A stretch of DNA of 64,000 nt from Atkinsonella hypoxylon (lineage: Eukaryota > Ascomycota > Sordariomycetes > Hypocreales > Clavicipitaceae): NCBI GenBank assembly GCA_000729835.1, contig JFHB01000112.1:34224-98223 (forward strand), written 5' to 3'. The number at the start of each line of letters is the position of its first letter. Position 1 is the stretch's first letter. The position numbers and the translations under genes are program-made. Positions 46,837 to 58,644 of this stretch are shown here, in pieces. The notes below the pieces were generated by a model, which worked only from the letters and a program-made list of their open reading frames with translations, was not told where the DNA came from and made no database searches.

Positions 46837-47747
46837 GGTGATGCCAACAGCGTCTCTATTTGATGAGCCGCCGAGGACGGAGTGTGGGGGTGTCGTGGTC
46901 GACTTTAAAAGGATCGCTCCCACTCTCTTGAAGTAATTGGCCCACGCCTGAAGCAGTAGAGTCGTGCTTTTTGTAGAAAGAAATTTATAGAAGGAAGTCT
47001 CGTTATTCGGGATCAAACGATAGATGTTAGGTCATATCCAATGCGCAGGCAGAACTTGATAAGCTCGTTTACTCACTTGACGGCACAAGTGCTTACTAAG
47101 ACTTGAAACCGAGGGATTTGCGGCCCCATCTTACGCCATCTCTTCAATCACATGCGGACTGTGTGCTAAATTAGCCGGACAAGTCAACGTTCAGAGCAGA
47201 GCGCGTGACACGACGCGTGACACAGCACGTGATAATGATTCTGAAGCTCAGGCTCACAAGGCTGGTAAGAAGGCGTAAGGCTACATACAATCTGGCGAAG
47301 GGACGTGACTCGGTTCTTTGTCCACCTACCTTCTGAATGCATCGCCGCGCAACGTCAAATCCTTCGCAGATACCTTCACTACCACGCTGTGAAACGGCAA
47401 GGTAGTGAGTGGGAAAGGTGAATCGGACGTCAGCAGTAGTTGCTCTGTCGCCCTTACCTTGGCTTACGACATTCATGCAACCTTAGGTCCTTTGCGCGAA
47501 AGGTCGATCAAAATTATTTCCTCGTCTGCGCTGCACTGGCCGCAATTATCAAACTTTAACCGTATCTTGAGTCATCAAACACACGGCGATATTCAGTGCT
47601 TGAAGCGTCGCTCTTTCCGCCCTCAGCATTGATTCGACTGGCCTGCCTAGCCGACAAACGTCGTTGCCGAAACTACGGATCTTTGGCATCTCCGTCGGCG
47701 CAAATGATATAACACACCGCATACCAAGGCAGACCCAAAGCTGAGTC
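46837..47747. other. Divergent MET2-THO2 promoter
   Basis: The 0.9 kb shared upstream region. The most notable content is three CGTGA elements in 12-bp register at 47202-47232. No additional gene is supported. Confidence 0.65.
47202..47232 (-). promoter_or_regulatory. Phased CGTGA/TCACG array with TCACGTG (Cbf1/MET-type site)
   Basis: Plus-strand CGCGTGA (47202-47208), CGCGTGA (47214-47220) and CACGTGA (47226-47232) are spaced exactly 12 bp. Read toward MET2, the last is TCACGTG, the core recognised by Cbf1-Met4 at yeast sulfur genes. It lies about 390 bp upstream of the MET2 ATG. In filamentous fungi, CYS3/MetR sites are different, so which factor binds is unknown. Confidence 0.5.
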
Positions 47748-50700
47748 ATGCCTCCTAAGAGAAAGAGGCCTGATCGGCCGTCTGGAGACGGAGGCAGACC
47801 CTCCCCCCATCGCCCTGGGGATACGAATCTCGCACAACAAGATAGTCATGATGGCGCCGCTCGAGGGCGAGGCAGTCGTGGCGGGTATTTCTCTCAAAGT
47901 CAACGTGGAGGCTTTAATCGACGCGAGTCTTCCCAGAATTATGGTCGCGGCGGAAACAATCATCATAATAATCAGCAGCACCATCACCGAAACCATACCG
48001 GAAATCAAGCCGCCATACAACCACAGCCACATTCTCCCCCGCCTACTAAACAGGTTCCAAGTTCGCCATCTGCCTCAAGGCAAACTCAGACAGGTCCCAG
48101 TCAAGTACAACAACCGAGAGGACTAAATTCCCCAATCACGACGAGGCTTCCCTCAGAACCTGTAAGACGGCCCTCATATCCAGTCCTGTCGAACTATCAG
48201 TATGAGAACGTCACAGAGGACAGAATTCATGCTTGGAAGGAGCGTGGACGACAAGAAATAGTCCAGCAGGGTGTTCAAGCAAGAGAAGATGTTGACATCA
48301 CGGAGCTTTCTGCGCTCTTCCAGGAGTTCATTCAAGCGGTTGTGGAGAACAAATTGGACGCGGCTGACGCTGGAGCCTGTGTTATGGAAATTTTGGGTGA
48401 CGAGAATCCGGATGCTATCAAGGATGCCTATGATTTTGATCCTCATACACTCTTTCTGGACTCTCTGGCCATCATTTTAGATAATGACCCCACATTGTAC
48501 CGACCCGCACTGCGTGACTTCCTGATAGCAACAGGAGTTTCGCCAGCATCAATGCGCCAAATACTTGATGCCCAGGTTCTTCAACAACTCGGCCTCATTA
48601 GGGATAACTTTGCCCGGCTGGGCGTACGACAGGCTACGAATTTACTTTACCGACAAGCAAACTATAACTTGCTGCGGGAAGAAACTGAGGGATACTCCAA
48701 ATTGATCACGGAACTTTTCTCCACAAATAGCGCCACGCCACCCCCTCCAGAATTGGCTGAACAGACTTTCGAACGGGTCAAAGGCCTTATCGGAACTTTT
48801 GATTTAGATGTTGGACGTGCTTTGGATGTAACGCTTGATGTTGCTGCGGCGGTGCTGATCAAGCAATACAAATTTTTTGTAAAGTTTCTACGTGTCAGCT
48901 CTTGGTGGCCGCGATCACATCTTAAATATGATGCTCCATTCATTGGGTGTCTTCCTCCCTGGGCCGAGCCTAGATATCTGCAATGGACGGTTACGGAAGA
49001 AGATGAGGAGCTCATTGCCAAACAGAAGCTCGCGAGAGATGTCGAGTTCTGGGATCGAGCCAGGGAAATTCACCTTGGTGCGTTTTTCGAACTTGGGGGA
49101 AGGCGAGTTAGTGATGCCGACTTACAGCAAGCCAAGATTACCAATGGTCAACAAAGTAAGGGCGAAGCAAATTTTGAACAGCAATGGATGGAGGAAACCA
49201 ACACATTGCCTCCGCCGGGTAACCGGGTTGCTGCACAGCTACTCGGCTTCAAGCTTCTCTTCTATAACTCGGAAATGCGCGACAAGACCGATGTTTTACC
49301 TGCTAACCTGCTGTATCTTGCCGCTCTGCTAATCAAGGTTGGATTTATATCCATTGCTGATTTGTATCCTCATTTATCACCCCCCGACGAGGACATGGAG
49401 AAGATCCGGTTAGAAGAAGCCGATAGGCGGGAAAAGGAGGAAAGGGAGGCTAGAGGTGGGGGACAAATGAATGCGCTGTTGATGGCTGGTGTTCTGCCCC
49501 AAGGTGACGATGACAATCCGAACGCAGCCAATGTACCAAAACGGGATGCTTCGAAGAAGGTCGAGGCTGATTTCAAACAGACGGCAAAGGATGACACGAA
49601 AGATAAATCAAAACTTCCAGAGCCACTGGAACAAAAAGTGTCCCTTCTAATCCAGCTACTCACTATCGGTGCTATACCTGAGTCCTTGTTCATTCTGGGC
49701 AGATTCCCGTGGATTCCGGAGGTCTTTCCGGAGGTACTTCAAAGGATTCATCGTATCCTTCATGTCAGTCTTGAAAAAGTATTTAACGATACGCGGCCGC
49801 AGTCAACCACTTTGATTGAGGTGCCAAGCAAGGAGCTCCCGGATCTCGATCAATCAGGCATGCCAAAAGGCAGCGTGCGATTGCACAGGCCCACTGCGAA
49901 GAAGCAATGGCGGTGGCCGTTCCCGGAGAAATTTGATGTGAATGAAAATCAAAATTATCGTTTCTATTGGGACGAATGGGCCGACAACATCCCCGTCTGC
50001 CAAACCGTCGATGATGTTTTCAGCCTCTGCAATACTTTCCTAAATCTCTCAGGCGTTAACATTGGCAAGGATGAGGCATTACTCTCTAAGCTGGCACGTA
50101 TTGGAGGGAAGAGTCTTGCCGATGACGCCTCACACGCTAACCTCACACGCTGGCATGACCTACTGCGAAGGTTGCTATTACCTGCGCTGAGTCACACCAA
50201 GGCTAATGCGTCTGTGGTCAATGCTATTTGGGATCTATTAAAGCGCTTTCCTCTTACCACTCGGTACTCGATGTACGCTGAATGGTTTGAGGGGCAGATA
50301 TCAAGACTGCCTGCTATAAAAACTGCCTTTTCGAGGGCGATCTCGGATACTCGAGGTACGATGAAGCGAGTTTCTTTGACAAATTTGAGCGAGATGGCGA
50401 AGCAGCTCGCCAAGACAAGCTACTCTTCTCCCGGCATTGTCTTCCGAGTTGCTTTCGAGCAGTTGGAGTCCTACCCAAACTTGATTGAAGCCTTTGTTGA
50501 GTGTGCCAAGTACTTCACTGACTTGTCGTACGATGTTTTGGTTTGGTCCCTTCTGAATTCGCTGGGTAAGTCGCGAAGCCGCACACAGGCCGAGCATGCA
50601 CTCACTACCAGCAAGTGGCTGCAAGCTCTGTCGCGATTTTCAGGCAAAGTCTTCCGCCGATATCAAATTCTTAGTCCAACACCGGTTTTACAATATGTTA

Positions 50701-53700
50701 ATGATCAACTATTCCGAGGTAACGCCACTGATCTCATCATCCTCAAGGAGTTCATTACCTCTATGGGTGGCATAGTAGATGCGGCAGACTTCACAAACTA
50801 CCAAGTATTGTCCATGGCAGGTGGTGCGTGGCTGAAACGATACACTCTGGTGCGAGCCCAGGATCGACGATTTGACAATGTGAAGAGCTCCAAACGTCTC
50901 ATACAAGCTCTGGACAGCTCAAACCTTGCCACTCGGTTGCTGCTGAATCTTGCGCAATATCGACAAGCCGCCATCTTCCAGATTCCAGAAGATGAGGCAC
51001 ATATCAAGTATTTGTCATCCGTCGTCGATGATTCCCATCAGACCTTAGTCCAGTATCTTGATTTTCTATGGAGTAACCTGGATGCGGCGGCTTTCGATGC
51101 CATTGTTCCATCAATTCCGGAGCTTATTCAGTCATATGGTCTTGACCCAAGCCTGGCGTTTTTAATTGGCAGGACAAGTCTCGCGCAGCGACTTTTCCCA
51201 TGGAATGAGGGCAAGAGCAAGAAGAAGGAAAATGCTGCAAAACTTATCACTGACAAGGAAGGTGATGTTGATATGTCCGAGGCCAAGACTCAAAATTTGG
51301 AGCTTCGTGAAACGGATGGGTTGGACTCCGCTGAGGGTGAAGAACCGGTATGCTTCCCAGATTTAGAACCTAGTGTGTCCAATGGCCGCTTACAGTGTCA
51401 TGCAGAAATCAAACGGTGTTTCACTTACTCGCACGACGATCGGCACTCTGCAACCTATAATTGATTCGGTTCAATCTACCTTGCGGCCTGAAATTTGGCA
51501 GAAGATTCATCCTGAGCTGTACGCTTTATTTTGGGCGTTGCAGCTTGGGGATATCTGCTTTCCGGAAGAGGTTTATGTACGGGAGCGCCAACGCATTATG
51601 AGTGAATGGCAAACCTTGTCGAGCGACCGATCCGACATGAGTCGTAAAGCGGTCGACCGAAGGAATGACAAGCGCAAAGAGCTTATGGACATGCAAGGCT
51701 ATTTGCTGGACGAGCTGAGCGAGCATGGTCTGCGCAAGGCTAAGTGGAAATACTTCTTGACCAGGCAGTTTCAAAGCTCATTTCCAGACCCTTCCGCGAA
51801 ATCAGACAGCGTGTCTGATGTTTTACTGGAGCAGTGTGTGCTTCCGCGCGTGCTCATGTCACCTGCCGATGCTGAATTCACATTTTGCTTCATAAAATCT
51901 TTGCACGAATGGAATGCTCCCGTCTTCAGGCTCATGTCACTCTACGACCGCTTTTTCAATGCCAATCGACTTCGGTCCTTAATATTTACTTGTACTGTTC
52001 GAGAGGCGGAGTATCTAGGACGTTTTCTAACACTTATCCTGGAAGACCTGTCGAGATGGCATAAGAACGAGCTGCTTTCTGCAGAGAGACCCAAGGCTGG
52101 GAAAGATAGCCCAAAGCTGGGTGCTTATGATAAGGAAGGAAAGGGCACTTCTGAACACCCTCACTTTGGTTTTGCTCTTACTGTCAATGACGAAGGCAGA
52201 CCGGAAACCTTTGTGGAGCATGCTCAATTCAGGGACATTTTGTTTAGGTGGCATAAAAATCTCAACATGGCACTTAAAAATTGCTTGGGAGGATCTGAGT
52301 GGATGCATATTCGGAACGGTATTACAGTGCTCAAATGCATTCTCGATTTCTTCCCTGCCGTGGACTTTATGGGCGCTCAGTTTGTCTCGCAGTTACAGAA
52401 CATCGCGAAACGCGAGGCTGCAGCAAAGGTATCTCCTGATGACGAGGAAGGTGGCCGCGTGGATCTCTCAGTTGCTGCTCAAGGCGCTATGTCTGAACTC
52501 CAGCGACGAAAGTCGAAATGGGTCATGGTCCAAGCTTTCAGGCAGAACACGGTATGGTTTGCTCAAAGCATTTTCTTTTTCTTTTCTCTTCATGTGACGG
52601 CTCGCTTACTCATAACTAGGTTGCTGGAGCACGACAGGAAACCAATGCAGCGTCTGGATCTAATCTGCGACCTACTGCTCCTCATTTCAAACCCCAGGCT
52701 GACAAGTAAGTAATAGATTCTGGTGTGTGTCTCGTCCACAAACTGTTTTTAACCGATCTTTTCTTCAGGACGGCCGCGGTCAAGAGCTCAACGGCGGAGG
52801 AAGAAGATGGGGAAGTCAAGGACAAAGAGGTTGCGCGTGAAGCTGCCAGTAGCAGCACGCCCAAAGAGCTTTTACCCGCCAAGCCAACTGGTCCTAGCCG
52901 AGATAATGCTAAGTGGAATGAGACTCCAAGTCAATCTCGGTCATCGACTCCCAAGCCCACAGTGGGCAAACCCGAGCGTGCCAGTCACAAACTGCCGGAC
53001 CGTCCCTCGCATAATCTTCCCAGCCGCCCCGATGTACCTATACCTGGACACTTCACGCAAGACCGGTTCAATCAACCTCGGACTGGACATGATCGTAGGG
53101 ATGCAAGAGAATCTAGAGGATCCAGGGACCCCCGTGATACTAGGGACACAAGAGACAGTCGCGACTCTAAAGACAACCGCGACGGCCGGCCTTCCGAGTC
53201 CGATCATTCCAGTCGTGTGAAAGATCCAACAGAACGTCGCCTAGTGGACAGCAAGGATGATAGCATTCGAGCTGATCTCCCCCCACGTCCAGCACAGCAA
53301 GATCGTGATCGATCACACCGTGATTCCCGCGGTGGACGCTCGCATGAACGTCCACTTGATCCAACGGACCCCGAGCCTGTCCAGGCTGCTCCCAACGAGC
53401 CGGCAATGAATCCGGAACGAGCTGCTCTATTTGCTGAAGAAGCCGGTGACAGAACTTCCCGAGGCAGTGACTCGGATCCATATTCACGTACCCGGCGACA
53501 GGGAGGTGGCGGTAGCGGTGCAGTCATGGATTCTATCATGGTTGGTGATAGGGAGCTTACCTCTCATAACACTCCTGGACGCTCGACGAGGGATGATGGG
53601 CGCGATCGCAATTATCGAGGTCAATCTCCGCGACGACATAACCGGCATTCAACCGATCAAGGCACAGCTGCTGCATATGATGAACGACAAGCTCGTCCGC

Positions 53701-55142
53701 CACCTCAGGAACAGCGCCCATTGAGCCGTGACCTGAGAGACCAGCCTCCACTTACCACAAACCCCAGAGGGGACCGACCCATGGAAAGACAAAGTGAATG
53801 GCCCCCTCCACTGGATATGCCCCGTGATGCTTCTGGATTCCAACGTGGTGGAGGACGTCATCAAGACTTTGACAATCGCATGCTTCATCAAGACCAAAAC
53901 TATGGCCGTCTTAACCCTGTTTCTAATCCTAATCTGGACATTCCTTCCGGTCCTCGCGGTAGAGGACGTGGCGCAAGCCGAGGAGGACACGCTCAGTCAT
54001 CATTACCAGGTCGTCCGGAGAATCGATTCGGCGGTCCAGAGACATCCAGAGTGCCATCACCCGAAAGGGTTGGTCCCCCAGGTGGTCCCCCAGGTGGACC
54101 TCCAGGTGTTCCTCCAACAGGTCCTGCATCTGGCCGCGGGCGCCGTGGTTATGACTCAGGGGCCGGGCCGCAGACGCCGTCAGGAACACCCGCAGGTCCA
54201 TCATCGGGAAGGAATAGGAATTTTGGTCCTGGTGGCGACAAGCCGTCTGCAGCCCCTATAAACTCCACTTCGGCCCCTGGGGTCCATCCGGACCGACTTG
54301 CGCAGCTCGCAGGTCCGCCATCCGTTTCTCACAGTGGACCTCACAATAATAACCGTCATCAAGGACCAGGCGCTAACGCTCCCGACCGTCCGCCACATAA
54401 TCCTAGGGGCGGCTCCGGACCGGATATGGAAACGCCAATAGGACCAGCCGCCGGCGATCGACCTGGACGCAGTGGTGGCAGAAGACAGCTTGCCGGAATC
54501 AACAATACTCTTCAACAAGCGCAGGCAAATATGCCCGAGGCCCCGCGCGGGAATGGCCCAAGACATAGTCAACCGCGCCAAATGCTGGGCAATTCAGATG
54601 TCCAGGTTCTTGCTGGAGGATCCCCGGCGCCTACCCCGAGTCAAGACCGCGGCGAACGTAACTGGGGCCCTTTAAAAGGAAGCGATGGCCAGAACAGGAG
54701 AGACCATGATAGATCTCGAGGCGATCGTGAAGGGCGATCCGACAGAACTAACCGACTGTCGCGGCGGAGCAGCCGAGAACGGGAGCGGGATAGCAAGGAC
54801 CACAGTGATGGTCGAGACCGTCGGTCCATGGGCGGCGCGGATCATGGCAGCAGCAGGGAGGAGCGCGACTCTCGTCGACAACCGCGCGACTTAATGGGAC
54901 CTCCTGTGCAAGCCGGAGGGCGAGAGTCGATGGGTGGACGTGAAGGTCGACACCGAGGAGATGGGCAAGGCAATGGAGGTAATTGGGGAGCCACAGGAGG
55001 TGGTAGTCGTGGGGGACCACGAGAAGGTGGAAATCAGTTAAGTGATAGGAGAGAGCATCGAGAAGATCGCGGACGCAAGAGACGAAGCGAAGAAGGCGTT
55101 GGCAATTTGGCAAGCGATCGTGATAAGCGAGTCCGACGATGA
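47748..55142 (+). CDS. THO2: THO complex subunit 2
   Basis: Large scaffold of the THO/TREX complex, which couples transcription to mRNA packaging and export in the nucleus. Four exons: 47748-51347, 51406-52551, 52620-52705, 52769-55142, giving 2401 aa. Three introns of 58-68 bp keep frame; joints read GEEPKSNGVSLTRT, FRQNTVAGARQE and QADKTAAVKSS. Residues 1-140 are a basic, Gly/Gln/His-rich disordered leader. About 150-1560 is the helical THO2 body: NYQYENVTEDRIHAWKERG and LPALSHTKANASVVNAIWDLLKRFP match the N-terminal THO2 region, and LQPIIDSVQSTLRPEIWQKIHPELYALFWALQLGDI matches the conserved core. From about 1580 on (roughly 820 residues), the protein is Arg/Asp/Gly/Pro-rich (RGG, RDR, PPGG repeats) and ends DRDKRVRR, typical of an RNA-binding tail but unusually long. 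It shares its promoter with MET2. Confidence 0.95.
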
Positions 55143-58100
55143 ACAGCAAAACGGAGCGATTTCGGTGGCTATGTGATGAAGAGAGCGGCTAACCCTGGTA
55201 TCACCAGATAAATTCGATCAACAAGTATCAATACCAGAAAAAGCATAAAAGGCATAAAAAAAATTCCTGTTGCATCACGCAACGCGCATGTACAAGAAGA
55301 CTTGTGGAATTGAGCAAAGATGAGGCGAAAGTGCAGCAGATGAGGTCTGTCTGCAGCCAGCATTTCATACTATCAGGCGTTTCTTGGTCGACGACATTAT
55401 AACTTTTTATTTTGATTTTTTATTTACGAATTTCGATATTTTGCAAAGAAAAGCCATTCAAACCATGGTCCCTTTACATTGAACAACTGCTGGAAGTCCG
55501 CGCTAGGATGGTAGCCGCGGAAGCTCTCAGCTGGGATGTTTCAAGGCAACGTCATCATGAGACTTGGCGGTCTTTTTGAAGATAAGATGTGCGATGAGTG
55601 ACGGTTTTTTTTTTCATTTTTTTTTTTTTTCAAAAGCATATTGTAGACGTTGGGATTGCTTTATGGGTACATTGAGGTGTAGGTGTTTGTGGCTAATTAT
55701 ACCCCGTAGAGTGGTATGTTGGATTGTAATTTGGTCAGGCGAATGTACGACGGGCGTTTTGGAAGCTAGAAAGTGCGCTTGTATACTTGAACACTTGTGA
55801 CTGCTCTCTGAGACGATGATCTGTGGTCACGATGACGATGAGCTCTATCTGGGGAAACGAGTCGTGGTCTTTTTCGAACGAGTACTGAACTTGCGGAGAG
55901 GAGCAGAAGCCCGCTTGGCCTCCTGGCAGTCTACCTTACTTGAGGCAGCGGTGGCAATAACCTGGGAAGAGAAATGATGCAAGAAGTGAGCTACTTTTTA
56001 CCACAAACCTGAGGTTGTCAGCTAGGAAATTTCCTTCGTGGCAGATGAGAGCTGTTCGAGCCATTATACAAGGTGTTGAGAGCCTGAAGATTGGCCTTAG
56101 CAGAGAGACGAATTTGGAGTTCTGAACCTGTTAGAGATCAAGCCGTTGACAAGTGACTTAAACGGTGAATTGCTTTGTCTGAGACTCATGTGACTTGGGA
56201 TCCGATGTCTAAACAAAGTTGTCGATCACCGGTTTGCTTGACAAGAATCACTGGGCGGGCACTGCTAAGGTTAGGATTCATGACGGCACGGCCAACGTAA
56301 GGATGCTGTTGGAGTTGATTCCTACAAAGTATATGGAGCCACAAGCGCTCGGTAGCTGATGCCTCCCCTTACTGGGCAGTGTTCGCTAAGGATGTTGACT
56401 GAGCTGATGCCTCCCTTGCCCCGGGTAATAGGTTCCGCCAATCCGTCCTGCTCGATTGACGTTATTCCTGGACATGCGGCAGAGGAGATGACGGAATGAC
56501 CTCCGGTACGCTGAATGGACTGTGCTTGGGATTCATTTCATGCCCCTTCATGATTCGCTGCTCCAGCATTGTTTGTCAGCGGCTCAGCTGGTCTGATGCT
56601 GACGGGCATAATACTGCTATGGTGTGCGCGTGGAGTTCCATACGTCAGCCCTGAAATCTACCATGACTTCCGGCGACAATGTAACGGGAATGGAGGTGAT
56701 AGATTTTGTTTGGACTTGTCGTCGGGCCCTTGATTGAAATAAGGTACAACACTGTGATTTTATGTAGATTGCCAATAGTGATCAGAACACGGAGGTGGCT
56801 GCTCAGAGATGTAACGAGCCAAGGCAGATTCGAGGCATTTCTCTAGATGCCATCTGCTGTAAAAGTGCACCATCTTGAGATTCACCCGTCGAATGAGCGC
56901 GCACGTTGCACCAGGTTCGAACTACGGTTTGCCAACAATCCTATGTTGCTTGGGTCGTTGTCGCTCAGTCCCTGTGACCACGGGATCCCCTCGTCTGAAT
57001 CCTCTGGCAGATAACACTGAAGGCAACAGTAAACAGCGATGCTAATCCGGAAATCCCTCCGTAATAAGTCGGCTTACTCGCATGGCAGCATCTGCTCCGT
57101 AGATGGAGCAGCGAAACGCGAGAGACGCGCCTGTTGAATTGCAGGCAGTGTTGGGCGGGGCTCGCCGCAAGGTTGGCAACGTCTGGGTTTTCGGTGTCGC
57201 GAACCCAGGAGGAGGAGGCTGTGCAATTTGGCATTGCTCGAGAATCAGGGAACCTTGCTGCGGTTTCACTGAATTCAGCCTAGGGCCACAGCCGCTCTTG
57301 AAACCGGGTCCTCCAGGACGACGTGCGGAAGCCAGCGCCGTTCGAGCAACAAGTACGATCAGCCAATGTCGTTTTCGCAGAATGTTTGCGCGCTGCTCTT
57401 GTTGGCGACGACGCGTGTTTGTGTGTTTGGTCCTTTGTTTATATTCCTTAGTTATTCTCCAAAAGGACTGGTTCAAGCCAACGCTGGCAGCGATATCGAC
57501 GCGTCGGTGGGTGAGGAGGTTAGTGGGGCAGCAAGTGTCCACGATAACGATAATGACCTTCGTGGGTCAGGAAAACGGTAATAATAGTTAATGCGGCCTA
57601 CTCCGAGGGAGAGTGGCAGTCGGTAATGCATGCTTATTTGTGGACGCTAGTCTTCGCGCTCGGGCACGACGGGTAGTAAGCACAGTGGTTGAATTCATTC
57701 ACTTTGACTGTCATAAGAAGACATCTAGGCCACGAATTAGCCCGTAACCAGCCGGTCTGGTCGGTTGGTAAGAAGATACTTAAGTCTACATGTGCATCTC
57801 ACTTAAAGAAGAGGTACCTAGGCATTTAATATTTGTCTGATGTACAAAGAGCTACCATGAGATGCACTAAAAAGCCCGGCTATCAGTAATTCCTTGTATG
57901 TACTCCGTACAGTACAAGTACAGTCTTGAAGTGGAGGTCGCTGGGCCGTGCCTGCCAAGGAAGTGACGTCGAACGTCTGACTGGCCAGCTGGCTGTGGCA
58001 GGTGCATTCCAGCGCTGTATCCACCCTTCCGAATTTCCACTTCATCAAGACTCCCCCTGTTTTTTTTTCATCCCACTCCAACGCGCTTGTTCAGCCCTCA

Positions 58101-58644
58101 TCTTTCCTGGATATATAATACAAAGCTCGCCATTAGAGCTTTCGACGCGAGCTTATCTTCCTTTTGTTTTGACTTGCTTTCTGTTATCTTCGTTCCGATC
58201 GTCACCATTCCTTCGTCCCGCGCTGACCGCTGGCCTACTGCGAGACAATCACCACCACGACGCAAAATTTCAAAAGCGCCAAGAAACCTCGATAGCTGTT
58301 AAAGGAGTCGGTCGCATTACACTCAAGCATCTTAAGATAGCGCGAAAAATTGCCCGAAACCGCTGCAGGACGCATGGATGCCTCACTGCTGCTTACTGCT
58401 TCGCTGCGGACTTTTCCTACGAGCTAGACTTCGCTTCAACAACGCAAGAAATACATCATCATATTCGAGAGCGGTATATGTTGACGGCATACGGTGTTAT
58501 TAATTGAAGCTGCACGTCGACGGCTGACGATCATCGAATCAGCGCCCAGCCTCTCAACGAAAGACCTCCAGGACGAGCGCTGACCCGGGAAGGCCGAGAG
58601 ACAAATCCGCGCCAAGAGAACGCTACAATCCCTCGACGAGCACC
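55143..58644. other. Intergenic 3.5 kb, THO2 3' flank and TMEM184 promoter
   Basis: No gene is supported. It holds the 3' region of THO2, T tracts near 55603-55630, one CCTAGG-type palindrome (57811-57818) and one TACTCCGTA motif (57901-57909). Two overlapping ORFs at 57.0-57.6 kb and a 193-codon one at 57926-58507 were considered and rejected. Confidence 0.55.

Noticed and set aside
57042..57591. Overlapping ORFs of about 160 codons on both strands
   Set aside because: They read through the same GC-rich sequence on opposite strands with no splice logic and no family motif on either. I could not choose one as real.
57926..58507. A 193-codon ORF in the leader of the TMEM184-like gene
   Set aside because: It opens with TTG, not ATG, has no domain-like composition, and ends just before the real first exon. 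It is most likely a chance ORF in the 5' region.
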